A stretch of 64,000 nt of DNA, taken from an uncultured Eubacteriales bacterium. GTDB taxonomy: Bacteria > Bacillota > Clostridia > Christensenellales > Aristaeellaceae. How positions within the stretch are numbered: position 1 is the first letter of the stretch; each line of letters opens with the position of its first letter. The DNA lies in assembly GCA_902777335.1 (NCBI GenBank), contig CACYTF010000009.1, positions 1-64,000 on the forward strand, in the 5' to 3' direction. Shown one piece after another: positions 15,051 to 22,929 of the stretch. The notes beneath the pieces were generated by a model. That model did not search any database, was not told the origin of the DNA, and saw nothing but the letters and a program-made list of their open reading frames with translations. Both the position numbers and the translations under genes were made by a program.

Positions 15051-16937
15051 CTAATCCAGCGGCTGGGAATCCTCGAAGGGGATGTAGCGCTCCTGCTCGT
15101 ACATCTGCAGGATCACGTCGTAGTGGGGGTCCTTGCGCCAGCCCATGCCGGTGGAGCTTCGGCCCTCGATGTTGATCTTCGTGTCCGGCAGGGCCTTTTT
15201 CAGGTTCGCCAGGTCCTGCTTGGACAGCCTGCACCCGCCGATCCACAGCCGCTTCAGCCAGGGCATGTTGGCGAAGGGCTTGTGGTTTTCATACAGCGGG
15301 TTGTGGAAGATGTTCACGTCCATCAGGTGCGTCAGCCCCGTCAGCGGCGTCACGTCGGTCAGGTCGTTCAGGAAGATCTCCAGATACTCCAAATCCGTCA
15401 GCTCGGCCAGCGCCGACGCGTCCGTCAGCTTGTTGTCGGCGAGGATCAGCACCCGCAGCTTCTTGAGGCCCCGCAAAAACTCCAGGTTGGAGATGCGGTT
15501 GTGCCCCAGGTCCAGCATCATCAGGTCGGTGCAGTAGCGCAGCGGCGCAAAGGTGTTCTGGTTGTAGCCCAGGTCGTTGCCGCCCCCGAGGCCGGTGGTG
15601 AACGCCGTGGCGTCGGTGCGCAGCCGGTACTGACCGAATTCGATCCACCAGATGAATTTGATCTCGGGGTGCGCGTCGAACAGCTGGCCCATCTGTTCCT
15701 GGGTCAGCCCCGTGTCGCACATGGAGATACACTTCAGGAACGGCAGCTTGGCGATGCACTCCTCCACCGACCGGACGTCGGGCACCGGCGTGTTGTCCAG
15801 GTTCAGCTCGGTGGCCACGCTGGACACCCTGTGGCCGAGCACGATGACCGAATACCTCAGGCGATCGCCCAGGGCGTTGTTCCGGAGCGCTTCGATCTGC
15901 TCGTCGGTCAGGTCGATGTCGAAGGCGTCCATCAGCTCCAGCTTCGGCATGAAATCCGCGTAGGCCAGCCGGGCCATCAGGTCGTCGAAGGTGCCCTTCA
16001 CCTTCACCGTGGTATCGTCGGTGGTCATGCCGTCGCCCGGCACGTCGCAGGTGAATACAAAGTGAATGTCCGGGCGCGCCTCGCACAGCGCGGCCACCGC
16101 CTGCACGGAGGCCTTGTCGCCCCGCAGGTCCACGTGTTTGAGGTTCGGGAAAAGCTCCAGCGCGTCCAGCAGGGCCTCGACGTCCACGGCCTTGCCCTGC
16201 AGGTCCAGCTCGCTGGCCGACCCGTCGTACCGGCCCTCCAGCAGCGGCACGCAGTAGATGAAGCGCTTGTCCGGATAGTCGGCGAAGAGCCCGCGCAGCT
16301 CCTGTGTGGTCAGCGGCAGCGCCGACACGTCGACCGCCTCCGCCGCGCTGTCAAAGTAGACGTCGCGCAGGGGCACGCTCCAGCGGATGTCGCAGCCCGG
16401 CAGCGCCTGCGCCAGCGCGGCATGGGCTTCGCGGTCGAAGGCGTAGTTCTCCCGCAGGTCCACCCGCTCCAGGGCGTCCAGGGCCTGTAGGGGCGCAAAG
16501 TCCGTCACCGTGGAGCCCCGCATGTCCAGCGTCTCAAGGCTCTGCATCTGCGTGAAGTGCGGCGGGTATTCGTCCGTCACCTTCAGCTTCGTGACCAGGC
16601 GGTACTTCGGTATGAAGCGCCCGTCCACGATCTGGTAGAAATGGTTCAGATAGCCGCCCACGATCAGCGCGGCGCAGGCGATGCCCAGGAACCACATCAG
16701 AACCTTGGACACCGGCATCTTCACGCTGAGCGTCACCGCCAGCAGTATCAGCAGCACGCAGGCGGAGCCCCACATCAGCGTGGCCGGGCTCAGCGCCAGG
16801 CCGCGCATGTACACCGCCAGCGCCACGGCCATCGCCGCCAGCAGGCCGGCGGCGATGCGGCCGATCAGCAGCGTCTTGCCGTCTCTGCACTTTTTCCTGA
16901 CGCGTTTCGCGCGGCGGGGCCCTTCCACTTTGTTCAT
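15051..16937 (-). CDS. Membrane-anchored leucine-rich-repeat protein
   Basis: I start this 628-residue protein at 16937 (GGGAG eight bases upstream). It has a basic N-terminus (RRAKRVRKKCRDGK), then three predicted membrane helices at about 23-44, 54-72 and 79-97, and a large domain from about 110. That domain has leucine-rich repeats: SLETLDMRGSTVTDFAPL, LMMLDLGHNRISNLEFLRG, KLRVLILADNKLTDASAL, DLEYLEIFLNDLTDVTPL. These resemble internalin-type LRRs, here split by irregular segments (RFIYCVPLLEGRYDG, IKFIWWIEFGQYRLRTDATA). With three helices the LRR domain should lie outside the cell. LRR proteins bind other proteins; no enzyme motif is seen. A promoter precedes it at 16989-17017. Confidence 0.8.
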   Translation of the reverse strand: MNKVEGPRRAKRVRKKCRDGKTLLIGRIAAGLLAAMAVALAVYMRGLALSPATLMWGSACVLLILLAVTLSVKMPVSKVLMWFLGIACAALIVGGYLNHFYQIVDGRFIPKYRLVTKLKVTDEYPPHFTQMQSLETLDMRGSTVTDFAPLQALDALERVDLRENYAFDREAHAALAQALPGCDIRWSVPLRDVYFDSAAEAVDVSALPLTTQELRGLFADYPDKRFIYCVPLLEGRYDGSASELDLQGKAVDVEALLDALELFPNLKHVDLRGDKASVQAVAALCEARPDIHFVFTCDVPGDGMTTDDTTVKVKGTFDDLMARLAYADFMPKLELMDAFDIDLTDEQIEALRNNALGDRLRYSVIVLGHRVSSVATELNLDNTPVPDVRSVEECIAKLPFLKCISMCDTGLTQEQMGQLFDAHPEIKFIWWIEFGQYRLRTDATAFTTGLGGGNDLGYNQNTFAPLRYCTDLMMLDLGHNRISNLEFLRGLKKLRVLILADNKLTDASALAELTDLEYLEIFLNDLTDVTPLTGLTHLMDVNIFHNPLYENHKPFANMPWLKRLWIGGCRLSKQDLANLKKALPDTKINIEGRSSTGMGWRKDPHYDVILQMYEQERYIPFEDSQPLD

Positions 16938-16988
16938 AGCCGTATCTCCCATGTCACGGGCATATGCGCCCACAGTGTTTTCTATGCT

Positions 16989-17017
16989 ATTATAGCCATA
17001 GATTGCATGGATTTCAA
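16989..17017 (-). promoter_or_regulatory. Sigma-A promoter for the LRR protein gene
   Basis: Minus strand TTGAAA (17012-17017), 17-bp spacer, TATAAT (16989-16994). Confidence 0.75.
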
Positions 17018-17102
17018 GTTCTTTTCAGCTTAATTTACACATATTGGGCATATTTTTGACACAATTTGTAATATTACGCTTTTCTTTTCGCGGACCTTGC
17101 GG

Positions 17103-17108
17103 TATAAT
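17103..17108 (+). promoter_or_regulatory. Likely -10 element upstream of the 17205 gene
   Basis: TATAAT at 17103-17108, about 97 bases before the ATG. No good -35 at the correct spacing; a TTGACA at 17056-17061 is too far away. Confidence 0.45.
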
Positions 17109-17204
17109 ATCCGCGAGCGCCCGGCCTTCTGGCACCGGCGCGATCGCATCCATCGGTTTTCACGCGCGCGAACGGGCCCGGTCGCGCCGATACGGAGGTG
17201 TATC

Positions 17205-18047
17205 ATGGCAGAGAAGAAGCCCACCCGGGCGCGGCGGCGCGCCCTGCTGCGCAAAAAGCGCCGCAACCGCCGGCTGTTGATTGGCGGCGCGGCCATTGGC
17301 GCGGTGCTTCTGGCCGTCGCGCTGCTGGTGCTGCTTGCGCCCAAGGCCGAGCCCCCGGCGCCCGAGCCCCCCGCCGCCGAGGTGACGGCGCTTTCGCCGG
17401 CGAAGACCATGCCGCCGATGCGCGCGTCCACGCCCACGCCCACCGCCGCGCCCACGCCCACGCCGTCTCCGACCCCCGGGCCGACGATCGTCCCCGGCAC
17501 CATACCGGACGTGGTCTCCTTCTACACGCCCAAGGGCAAGAACTACTCCCCCCGGGTGCGCATGGGCGACACCTACACCGCCCCCTGGAAGAAGGGCAAG
17601 GACATCGGCAGCTTCGAGGTGATCGCCTCCGATGATGAACTGCTGGACGGCTCCTTCTTCGGCGACATCTTCGGGGCCGCGTGGAAGCGCTGGCCCAACG
17701 CCGGCCTGTGCAAGATCGGCTATACGCTGCGCTACACGCTGGACGACGGCAGCGAGATCCGGTATTCGATGCTCTCGCCGAAGCACATCGAGCACACCGA
17801 GTACATCGAATGCTGGCTGTACGACGACTACCACCGCGAGCCCCACAAGTTCTATTCGCACCTGAAGGGGTCGTCGATGAAGTCGGACACGCTGATCACG
17901 TCGATCAAGCTCACCGCGGGCAAGCAGATCGCCCACGTCACCGACATCTGGCTCACCGCCTTCATCTGCACCTCGCTGGACGACTTCGACGAGGACCGCA
18001 ACTACATCGGCAACACCGCCTGCACGATCCACATCCTGAAAAAGTAG
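17205..18047 (+). CDS. Membrane-anchored protein with Pro/Thr linker, function unknown
   Basis: The start at 17205 (GGAGGTG seven bases upstream) gives 280 residues. A very basic N-terminus (KPTRARRRALLRKKRRNRR) precedes one membrane helix (about 25-46). A Pro-rich linker with PTPTAAPTPTPSPTPG follows (about 72-92). The extracytoplasmic domain (about 100-280) has a FYTPKGKNYSPRVRMGD start, then beta-rich sequence with HIEHTEYIECWLYDDYH and a Cys pair near the end (AFICTS, NTACTIH). Topology is one helix, C-terminus outside. I do not recognise the domain. The linker type recurs in neighbouring envelope proteins. Confidence 0.7.
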   Translation: MAEKKPTRARRRALLRKKRRNRRLLIGGAAIGAVLLAVALLVLLAPKAEPPAPEPPAAEVTALSPAKTMPPMRASTPTPTAAPTPTPSPTPGPTIVPGTIPDVVSFYTPKGKNYSPRVRMGDTYTAPWKKGKDIGSFEVIASDDELLDGSFFGDIFGAAWKRWPNAGLCKIGYTLRYTLDDGSEIRYSMLSPKHIEHTEYIECWLYDDYHREPHKFYSHLKGSSMKSDTLITSIKLTAGKQIAHVTDIWLTAFICTSLDDFDEDRNYIGNTACTIHILKK

Positions 18048-18057
18048 CCATCCATAA

Positions 18058-18098
18058 AACAACAGGGATTCGCCGCCGCGCGGTGAATCCCTGTTTGC
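18058..18098. terminator. Bidirectional terminator
   Basis: AACAGGGATTCGCC (18061-18074) pairs with GGTGAATCCCTGTT (18082-18095), with one wobble. It lies between convergent genes. Confidence 0.85.
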
Positions 18099-18110
18099 GT
18101 ATCGTTTAGG

Positions 18111-19256
18111 CTACGAGATCAATATGTTGTACAGCTTCGCGCCGTCATCGCCGCGGATCACGCAGAAGGTGTAGTCGGTGGGATAGACCATCTCGCCCTT
18201 GGACGTATTCAGCACGTAATCGAAGCACACGCGGCAGGTGAAGCACCGGTCGGACAGCACGAAGAAGTCCAGCGTCCTCTCGTTTCTGAAGCTGACCCGG
18301 CTGTGGGGCGTGGCGAACTCGTTGTCCAGGTTTTTGAAGATCTCGGCGGCGGGGCTGTCCTTGGCGCAGGCCTTCATGATCTTCGTCTTCTTCGCGTCCT
18401 TGGAGATGTATTTGGCCACCTGCTGGCCCAGCTTGTAGGCGGCGTCGCCGTACTGCAGGTGGTAGTTCTCGTTGCCCCGCAGCGAGCACGTCCAGGTCAG
18501 CTCCCTGTCCTTGGACTGTTCCGCCTCGATGGCATCTCCCATGTCGTCGGTGACGGCCACCGCCGGGGCCTCGCTGTCGGTGGCGTACTGGTAATCCACC
18601 ATCACCGGGTTGGCCACGTCCTCCGGCAAGAAGCCGTCCTCAAACAGGTTTTTCTCGCTCAGCTGGGCGTTTTCTTCGTTCAGCGCCACGCCGTCCACCG
18701 TGACGGTATAGCCCTTCGGAACGGTGATCCGGCACTGGCGCAGCGGCCTCTCCGGCTCCGGGGTGGGCGTGGGCTCCACCGTGGGCTCCGGCTTCTGTAT
18801 GACCACATTGGTGGTCACGCTGCCCAGCGTCCACAGCGGGTTGCCCCTTTTCGTCGTCTCGCCGCTGTGCACCAGCGTGAAGGAGGCGAACCGCTCGCCA
18901 CCCACCGTCACGTTGTACTTGCGCACGTCGGCGTCGGAGGAGTAGGCCTCGGACCAGGCCACTTCCTTCCCCGCGACGATGTCGTTCATGTTGTCCACGT
19001 AGAACGCCTTGTCGCCCTCGGAAACCTGCTGGGCCGAGGTGTCCAGCGCGTACAGCGCGTCAAAATCGGAATCCTCGAACAGCTTCGCCACGTCCTCGGC
19101 CACGTAGACCGGCTGGGCGGACTCGTAGTCGCGCAGCACGCCGTTCAGCCACACGGTGCCGATGGCGATGGCGATCAGCGCCAGCAGCACCAGCGCGAAA
19201 TAGACCTGGTAAAACCTGCTCTTCAGTATGCTCTTTTTCTTCTTTCTTCTGCTCAT
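18111..19256 (-). CDS. Membrane protein partner of phosphodiester glycosidase, copy 2
   Basis: The start at 19256 (GGAGG upstream) gives 381 residues. The N-terminus is basic (MSRRKKKKSILKSRFYQVY) and runs into one membrane helix (about 18-40) ending WLNGVL. The outside domain starts with a helical part (SEGDKAFYVDNMNDIVAGKE), then a beta part with SGETTKRGNPLWTLGSVTTN, a PTVEPTPTPEPERP linker and a C-terminal domain ending DFFVLSDRCFTCRVCFDY, VYPTDYTFCVIR and GAKLYNILIS. The protein at 20425-21552 is a clear paralogue with the same layout. It is the last gene of a four-gene operon and lies 11 bp after the glycosidase gene. I do not recognise the family. The CFTC pair could bind metal or form disulphides. 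Confidence 0.75.
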   Translation of the reverse strand: MSRRKKKKSILKSRFYQVYFALVLLALIAIAIGTVWLNGVLRDYESAQPVYVAEDVAKLFEDSDFDALYALDTSAQQVSEGDKAFYVDNMNDIVAGKEVAWSEAYSSDADVRKYNVTVGGERFASFTLVHSGETTKRGNPLWTLGSVTTNVVIQKPEPTVEPTPTPEPERPLRQCRITVPKGYTVTVDGVALNEENAQLSEKNLFEDGFLPEDVANPVMVDYQYATDSEAPAVAVTDDMGDAIEAEQSKDRELTWTCSLRGNENYHLQYGDAAYKLGQQVAKYISKDAKKTKIMKACAKDSPAAEIFKNLDNEFATPHSRVSFRNERTLDFFVLSDRCFTCRVCFDYVLNTSKGEMVYPTDYTFCVIRGDDGAKLYNILIS

Positions 19257-19267
19257 GAAAGCCTCCG

Positions 19268-20401
19268 TCAGCGCACAATGAAGGCCGTGGGGATGTTGCG
19301 CGAGCCGGTCAGCACGACGCCCTTGTTCACGTACACGCCCTTGTAGTACAACAGCGACGAGGAGCCGCCGTCCATGTTGACGGCGTTGACCGCGCCGAAG
19401 TCCAGCATGATGCTGATCAGGTCCGCGTAGGTCGCGCCCAGGCTGGAGGCCTGGCGGCCGTCGATCACCAGCATCAGCACCGCGCCGTCGCTGCGCTGGC
19501 CGATGGCCGTGCGGGGGTTGAGGCCCGAGCTCAGGCCGCTGACGTTGGCCGGCTCGCCGTTCACGATCAGCGCCGGGCCGAAGGTGATCGCGTCGCGCAT
19601 GCCCTTTTCCTTGGCCTCTTCCACGGACATCTTCTTGCCGATGATCATGATGTTGTCCTGGTTGAAGCCCACGGTGATGTTGTACTTGCCCGGGTCGCCC
19701 TTGTGCTTCAGCTGTCCCTCGGACACCACCAGGCCGATGGGCGTGCCGCCGTTGCCGACGCCGCCGGCGTCCTCGAAGCCGCCGCCGTTGATGGCGGCCA
19801 CCGCGTCGTAGCGGGCGGCGATGTCCTTGAGCTGCTTGCCCCGCTCGCCGTTGAACCTGTCGCGGCACACGCCCACGCTGACCCGCGAGGGATCCTGCAC
19901 CACCATCATGAAGCCCTTGTAGGTGCCGCCGGTCACGTCGTAGAACTCGATGCCGTCCTCCGCCAGCAGCAGGTTGTCCGGCGTGGGCGTGGCCTCAGGC
20001 TCGATGGCCTGGGCGTCCTCCGCCGCCACGGCCTGCACGGCCTGGGGGTCCGGCGTCGGCGTGGGCTTCTGGATCACGATCAGCGAGGTATCGGTCTCGC
20101 TGTCCGCGGCGGTCAGCGAGTTGCGGTCCACGATGGCGTCCACCTCGTCCTGGGAATAGTAGATGCGGGGCACGAACTTCAGGGCGCTGGTCTCCAGCAT
20201 CGTCACCGTCAAAAGATCGCCCACGGAGCGGGAGGGCCCTTTGAACGCCGCGTAGCCCGCGCTCAGCAGGCCGACCAGCACCAGCGCCACCAGCGTCAGC
20301 ACCGACAGCGATATCCTCCAGGCGATGCGGCGCACCCTGCGCTTGCGGCGGCGCTTCGCCCGCGCCAGCTGCCGGTCCGTCTGCTTGTTTTTCGTCTGCA
20401 T
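19268..20401 (-). CDS. Phosphodiester glycosidase (NAGPA-type), copy 2
   Basis: The start at 20401 (AGGAGG eleven bases upstream) gives 377 residues with a basic N-terminus, one membrane helix (about 28-52) and a linker containing PTPTPDPQAVQAV and EATPTPDN. The C-terminal domain (about 145-377) is of the phosphodiester glycosidase type: AAINGGGFEDAGG near 199-211, FGPALIVNGE, NPRTAIGQRSDG, VIDGRQASSLGATYADL and NMDGGSSSLLYY near 347-358. Human NAGPA removes GlcNAc from a phosphodiester; bacterial relatives act on extracellular phosphodiester-linked sugars. I infer action on wall or spore-envelope glycopolymer phosphodiesters. Paralogue of 21563-22750. Confidence 0.85.
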   Translation of the reverse strand: MQTKNKQTDRQLARAKRRRKRRVRRIAWRISLSVLTLVALVLVGLLSAGYAAFKGPSRSVGDLLTVTMLETSALKFVPRIYYSQDEVDAIVDRNSLTAADSETDTSLIVIQKPTPTPDPQAVQAVAAEDAQAIEPEATPTPDNLLLAEDGIEFYDVTGGTYKGFMMVVQDPSRVSVGVCRDRFNGERGKQLKDIAARYDAVAAINGGGFEDAGGVGNGGTPIGLVVSEGQLKHKGDPGKYNITVGFNQDNIMIIGKKMSVEEAKEKGMRDAITFGPALIVNGEPANVSGLSSGLNPRTAIGQRSDGAVLMLVIDGRQASSLGATYADLISIMLDFGAVNAVNMDGGSSSLLYYKGVYVNKGVVLTGSRNIPTAFIVR

Positions 20402-20424
20402 ATGGCCCCATTCCTCCTGTTGGG

Positions 20425-21552
20425 TCAGTTGAATGTCAGGTTGTACAGCTTTCCCGTGCCCTTTCTTCGGACGATGCAGAAGGTATAGGACGTGGGATAG
20501 ACGTAATCGTTCTGCCGCTTGCTCGTGAGCGTGAACGTGAAATCCACGTGGCACGTGAAGCAATCGTCGGACAGCACGTAGAAATCCGATATCACGGCGT
20601 CGGAGACCTTGGCGGTCCTGTGGGCCGGGGCCCAGCTGTTGCTGAACTTCTTCAGGATCGTCTCCGCCGGGGAGCCCCCGGCCACGTTCGCCAGCACCCG
20701 GTTCTTGGACAGGTCCTTCACGGTGTACTTCGCGATGCGCTCCGCCAGGGCGATGATGGCGCTTGAATACTTTTCCCGCAGTTCGTCGTTCTGCTTCAGC
20801 GGACACTTCCAGGCGTTCTCGCCGTCCTCGACGACCTGGGCGGTTTCGCCCTTATCGTCGACAGCGGACAGCTGCGGCGCGCCTTCCTCGCTGAAGAAGG
20901 CGTATTCCGTCATCGTCGGCGCCTGCACGTCCGAGGGCACGAAGTCCTCCGGCAGTATGGGTATGCCGGTGTTCAGCGCGTCCGCCTCGGTCAGCGTCCG
21001 GCCGTTGACCGTGACGTTGTAGCCCGCGGGGGCCGTGACGCGATAGGGCGCGGCCGACAGGTCGCCCGCCGCCTCGGTGCCCCGGAGGGCCACGTTGGTG
21101 GTCACGCTGCCCAGCATCCACAGCGTGTTGCCGTGCTTCGTGGTCTTGCCGCTGGGAACCAGCGTGAAGGCGGCCAGCTTTTCGCCGTCCAGCGTCACCG
21201 CGTATTTGCGCTCGTCGGGGTTTGCGGAATAGGCCTCGTGCCAGGCGATCTGCCTGCCCTCGGACAGCGCGGTCAGGCTTTCGACGTAGAGCGCCCGGTC
21301 GCCGCCGGAGAAATCGCGCGCGGCGGTGTCCAGGTCGTAGAGGCGGTCGTAATCCGCCTGCTCAAACAGCTGCGCGACCTCCTGCGCGGCGTGAACGGGC
21401 TGGGAGATCTCGTAATCGCCCACCACGCCGTTGAGCCAGACCAGGCCAATGGCGATGGCCGCCAGCGCCACGGCGACCACGGCGAAATAGACCCGGTAGA
21501 ACCGGCTCTTCAGTATGCGCTTCAGCGTCTTTTTCTTGCGGTTGTTCTTCAT
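20425..21552 (-). CDS. Membrane protein partner of phosphodiester glycosidase, copy 1
   Basis: This 375-residue paralogue of 18111-19256 has a basic N-terminus (MKNNRKKKTLKRILKSRFYR), a membrane helix (about 21-44) and the same FTLVPSGKTTKHGNTLWMLG motif. A short linker without the PTPT repeat follows, and the C-terminal block reads FYVLSDDCFTCHVDF, YVYPTSYTFCIVR and KLYNLTFN. The CFTC motif is conserved between the two copies, while the following VCF of copy 2 is VDF here. It lies 10 bp after glycosidase copy 1 and 23 bp before glycosidase copy 2, so it is inside the operon. The constant pairing suggests that the two proteins act together at the membrane surface. Confidence 0.75.
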   Translation of the reverse strand: MKNNRKKKTLKRILKSRFYRVYFAVVAVALAAIAIGLVWLNGVVGDYEISQPVHAAQEVAQLFEQADYDRLYDLDTAARDFSGGDRALYVESLTALSEGRQIAWHEAYSANPDERKYAVTLDGEKLAAFTLVPSGKTTKHGNTLWMLGSVTTNVALRGTEAAGDLSAAPYRVTAPAGYNVTVNGRTLTEADALNTGIPILPEDFVPSDVQAPTMTEYAFFSEEGAPQLSAVDDKGETAQVVEDGENAWKCPLKQNDELREKYSSAIIALAERIAKYTVKDLSKNRVLANVAGGSPAETILKKFSNSWAPAHRTAKVSDAVISDFYVLSDDCFTCHVDFTFTLTSKRQNDYVYPTSYTFCIVRRKGTGKLYNLTFN

Positions 21553-21562
21553 GCGGCCTCCG

Positions 21563-22750
21563 TCAGCGCACGATAAACGCCGTGGGCAGCTTGCGCGATC
21601 CGGTGAGCATGACGCCCTTGTTCAGATACTCGCCGTTGTAGTACATCATCGACGAGGAGCCGCCGTCCAGGTTGGCGGCGTTGACCGCGCCGTACTCCAG
21701 CAGCACGTTGATCATGTCCGCGTAGGTCGCGCCCAGGCTGGAGGCCTGCCGCCCGTCGATGACCAGCATCAGCACCGACCCGTCCGCCCGCTGGCCGATG
21801 GCCGTGCGCGGGTTCAGGCCGGAGCTGGAGCCCTTCACCGGGGCCGCCTCGCCGTTGACCACCAGCGCCGGGCCGAAGGCCAGCGCGTCGCGGATGCCCT
21901 TCTTCAGGGCCTCCTCGGAGGTCATCTTGCCGATGATCAGCACATTGTCCTGGTTGAAGCCCATCACGGTGTTGTGGTCGCCGCCCTTGCTGGCCTTGCT
22001 CAGCACCTTGCCCTGGGAGATCACAAGCCCCAGGGGCCTTCCGCCGTTGCCCAGGCCGCCGTCGTCCACGAAGCCGCCGCCGTTGATGGCGGCCAGCGCG
22101 TCGTAGCGCGCGGCGATCTCGTGCAGCACCAGCCCCTCCTTGGAGGAGAAGTTCTCGCGGCACACGCCCACGCTCACCCGGGACGGGTCCGCCACCACCA
22201 TGATCCAGCCGTTGTAGGTGGCCCCGTGGACCTCGTAGATCTGTATGCCGTTTTCCTCGACGATCAGGTTCTCGGGCCTGGGCGTCGCCGCGGGGGCCGC
22301 GGCCTGCTCGTCCGGCTCGGCCGTGGGCGCGGCCAGCACGATCATCGAGGTGTCGGTCTCGTCCTCGACCTCGGCCACCTCGTTCCGGGCGACGATCTCA
22401 TTCACCTGGGCCTTGGTATAGTATATGCGGGGCACGAACTTCAGGGCGCTGGTCTCCAGCATCGTGACCGTCAGAAGGTCGCCCAGGCTCTCGGAGGGGC
22501 CGCGGAAGCAGATAAAGCCGGCGCCGAGGGCCGCGACGATCACCAGCACCAGGGCGGTGATCACGCACAGGCCGGCCCGCCAGGCGATGGCCTTGAGGCT
22601 CAGCCGCTTCGCCGCGGGCTTTTGGGCATGCCTGGGCCCACTCGCCGGCTTTTTGACCGGCCCGCGCGCGGCGGCCGCGACGTGCTTCCCTGCCCGCGCC
22701 GGTCGCTTCGCCGGCGCGTCCTGCGCCTGCCGCGACGGTCTGTCCTGCAT
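21563..22750 (-). CDS. Phosphodiester glycosidase (NAGPA-type), copy 1
   Basis: I start at 22750, five bases after GGGGGGA, giving 395 residues; the ATG at 22777 has a weaker site. A long basic Ala/Pro/Lys tail (AKRPARAGKHVAAAARGP) precedes one membrane helix (about 66-88). Then comes the sequence shared with copy 2, PSESLGDLLTVTMLETSALK, and the glycosidase domain: AAINGGGFVDDGG, FGPALVVNGE, NPRTAIGQRADG, VIDGRQASSLGATYADM and NLDGGSSSMMYY. All conserved Gly-rich and Asp motifs of the family are intact in both copies. It is the first gene of the operon, 180 bp downstream of spoIVA. Confidence 0.85.
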   Translation of the reverse strand: MQDRPSRQAQDAPAKRPARAGKHVAAAARGPVKKPASGPRHAQKPAAKRLSLKAIAWRAGLCVITALVLVIVAALGAGFICFRGPSESLGDLLTVTMLETSALKFVPRIYYTKAQVNEIVARNEVAEVEDETDTSMIVLAAPTAEPDEQAAAPAATPRPENLIVEENGIQIYEVHGATYNGWIMVVADPSRVSVGVCRENFSSKEGLVLHEIAARYDALAAINGGGFVDDGGLGNGGRPLGLVISQGKVLSKASKGGDHNTVMGFNQDNVLIIGKMTSEEALKKGIRDALAFGPALVVNGEAAPVKGSSSGLNPRTAIGQRADGSVLMLVIDGRQASSLGATYADMINVLLEYGAVNAANLDGGSSSMMYYNGEYLNKGVMLTGSRKLPTAFIVR

Positions 22751-22885
22751 GCTGTCCCCCCGCCTTCCGGGCTGCATAATTTCTCTATGATACAGCCATA
22801 CAGTTTATATTACCACATCATCATTCACCTTTGCGTTGCCAAACTGTTAACGTTCGTGTTCAAATATAGAAGACGGGTATGTTTT

Positions 22886-22913
22886 GAGCCGGACGGCGCG
22901 CGCCGTCCGGCTC
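22886..22913. terminator. Hairpin after spoIVA
   Basis: GAGCCGGACGGC pairs perfectly with GCCGTCCGGCTC around GCGC. It lacks a U tract on the minus strand, so read-through into the glycosidase operon is possible. Confidence 0.5.
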
Positions 22914-22929
22914 ATGGAATGTCTACAGG

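Noticed and set aside
17056..17108. TTGACA...TATAAT promoter for the 17205 gene
   Set aside because: The spacing between TTGACA (17056) and TATAAT (17103) is about 41 bases, far beyond the usual 16-19. Only the -10 element is kept.
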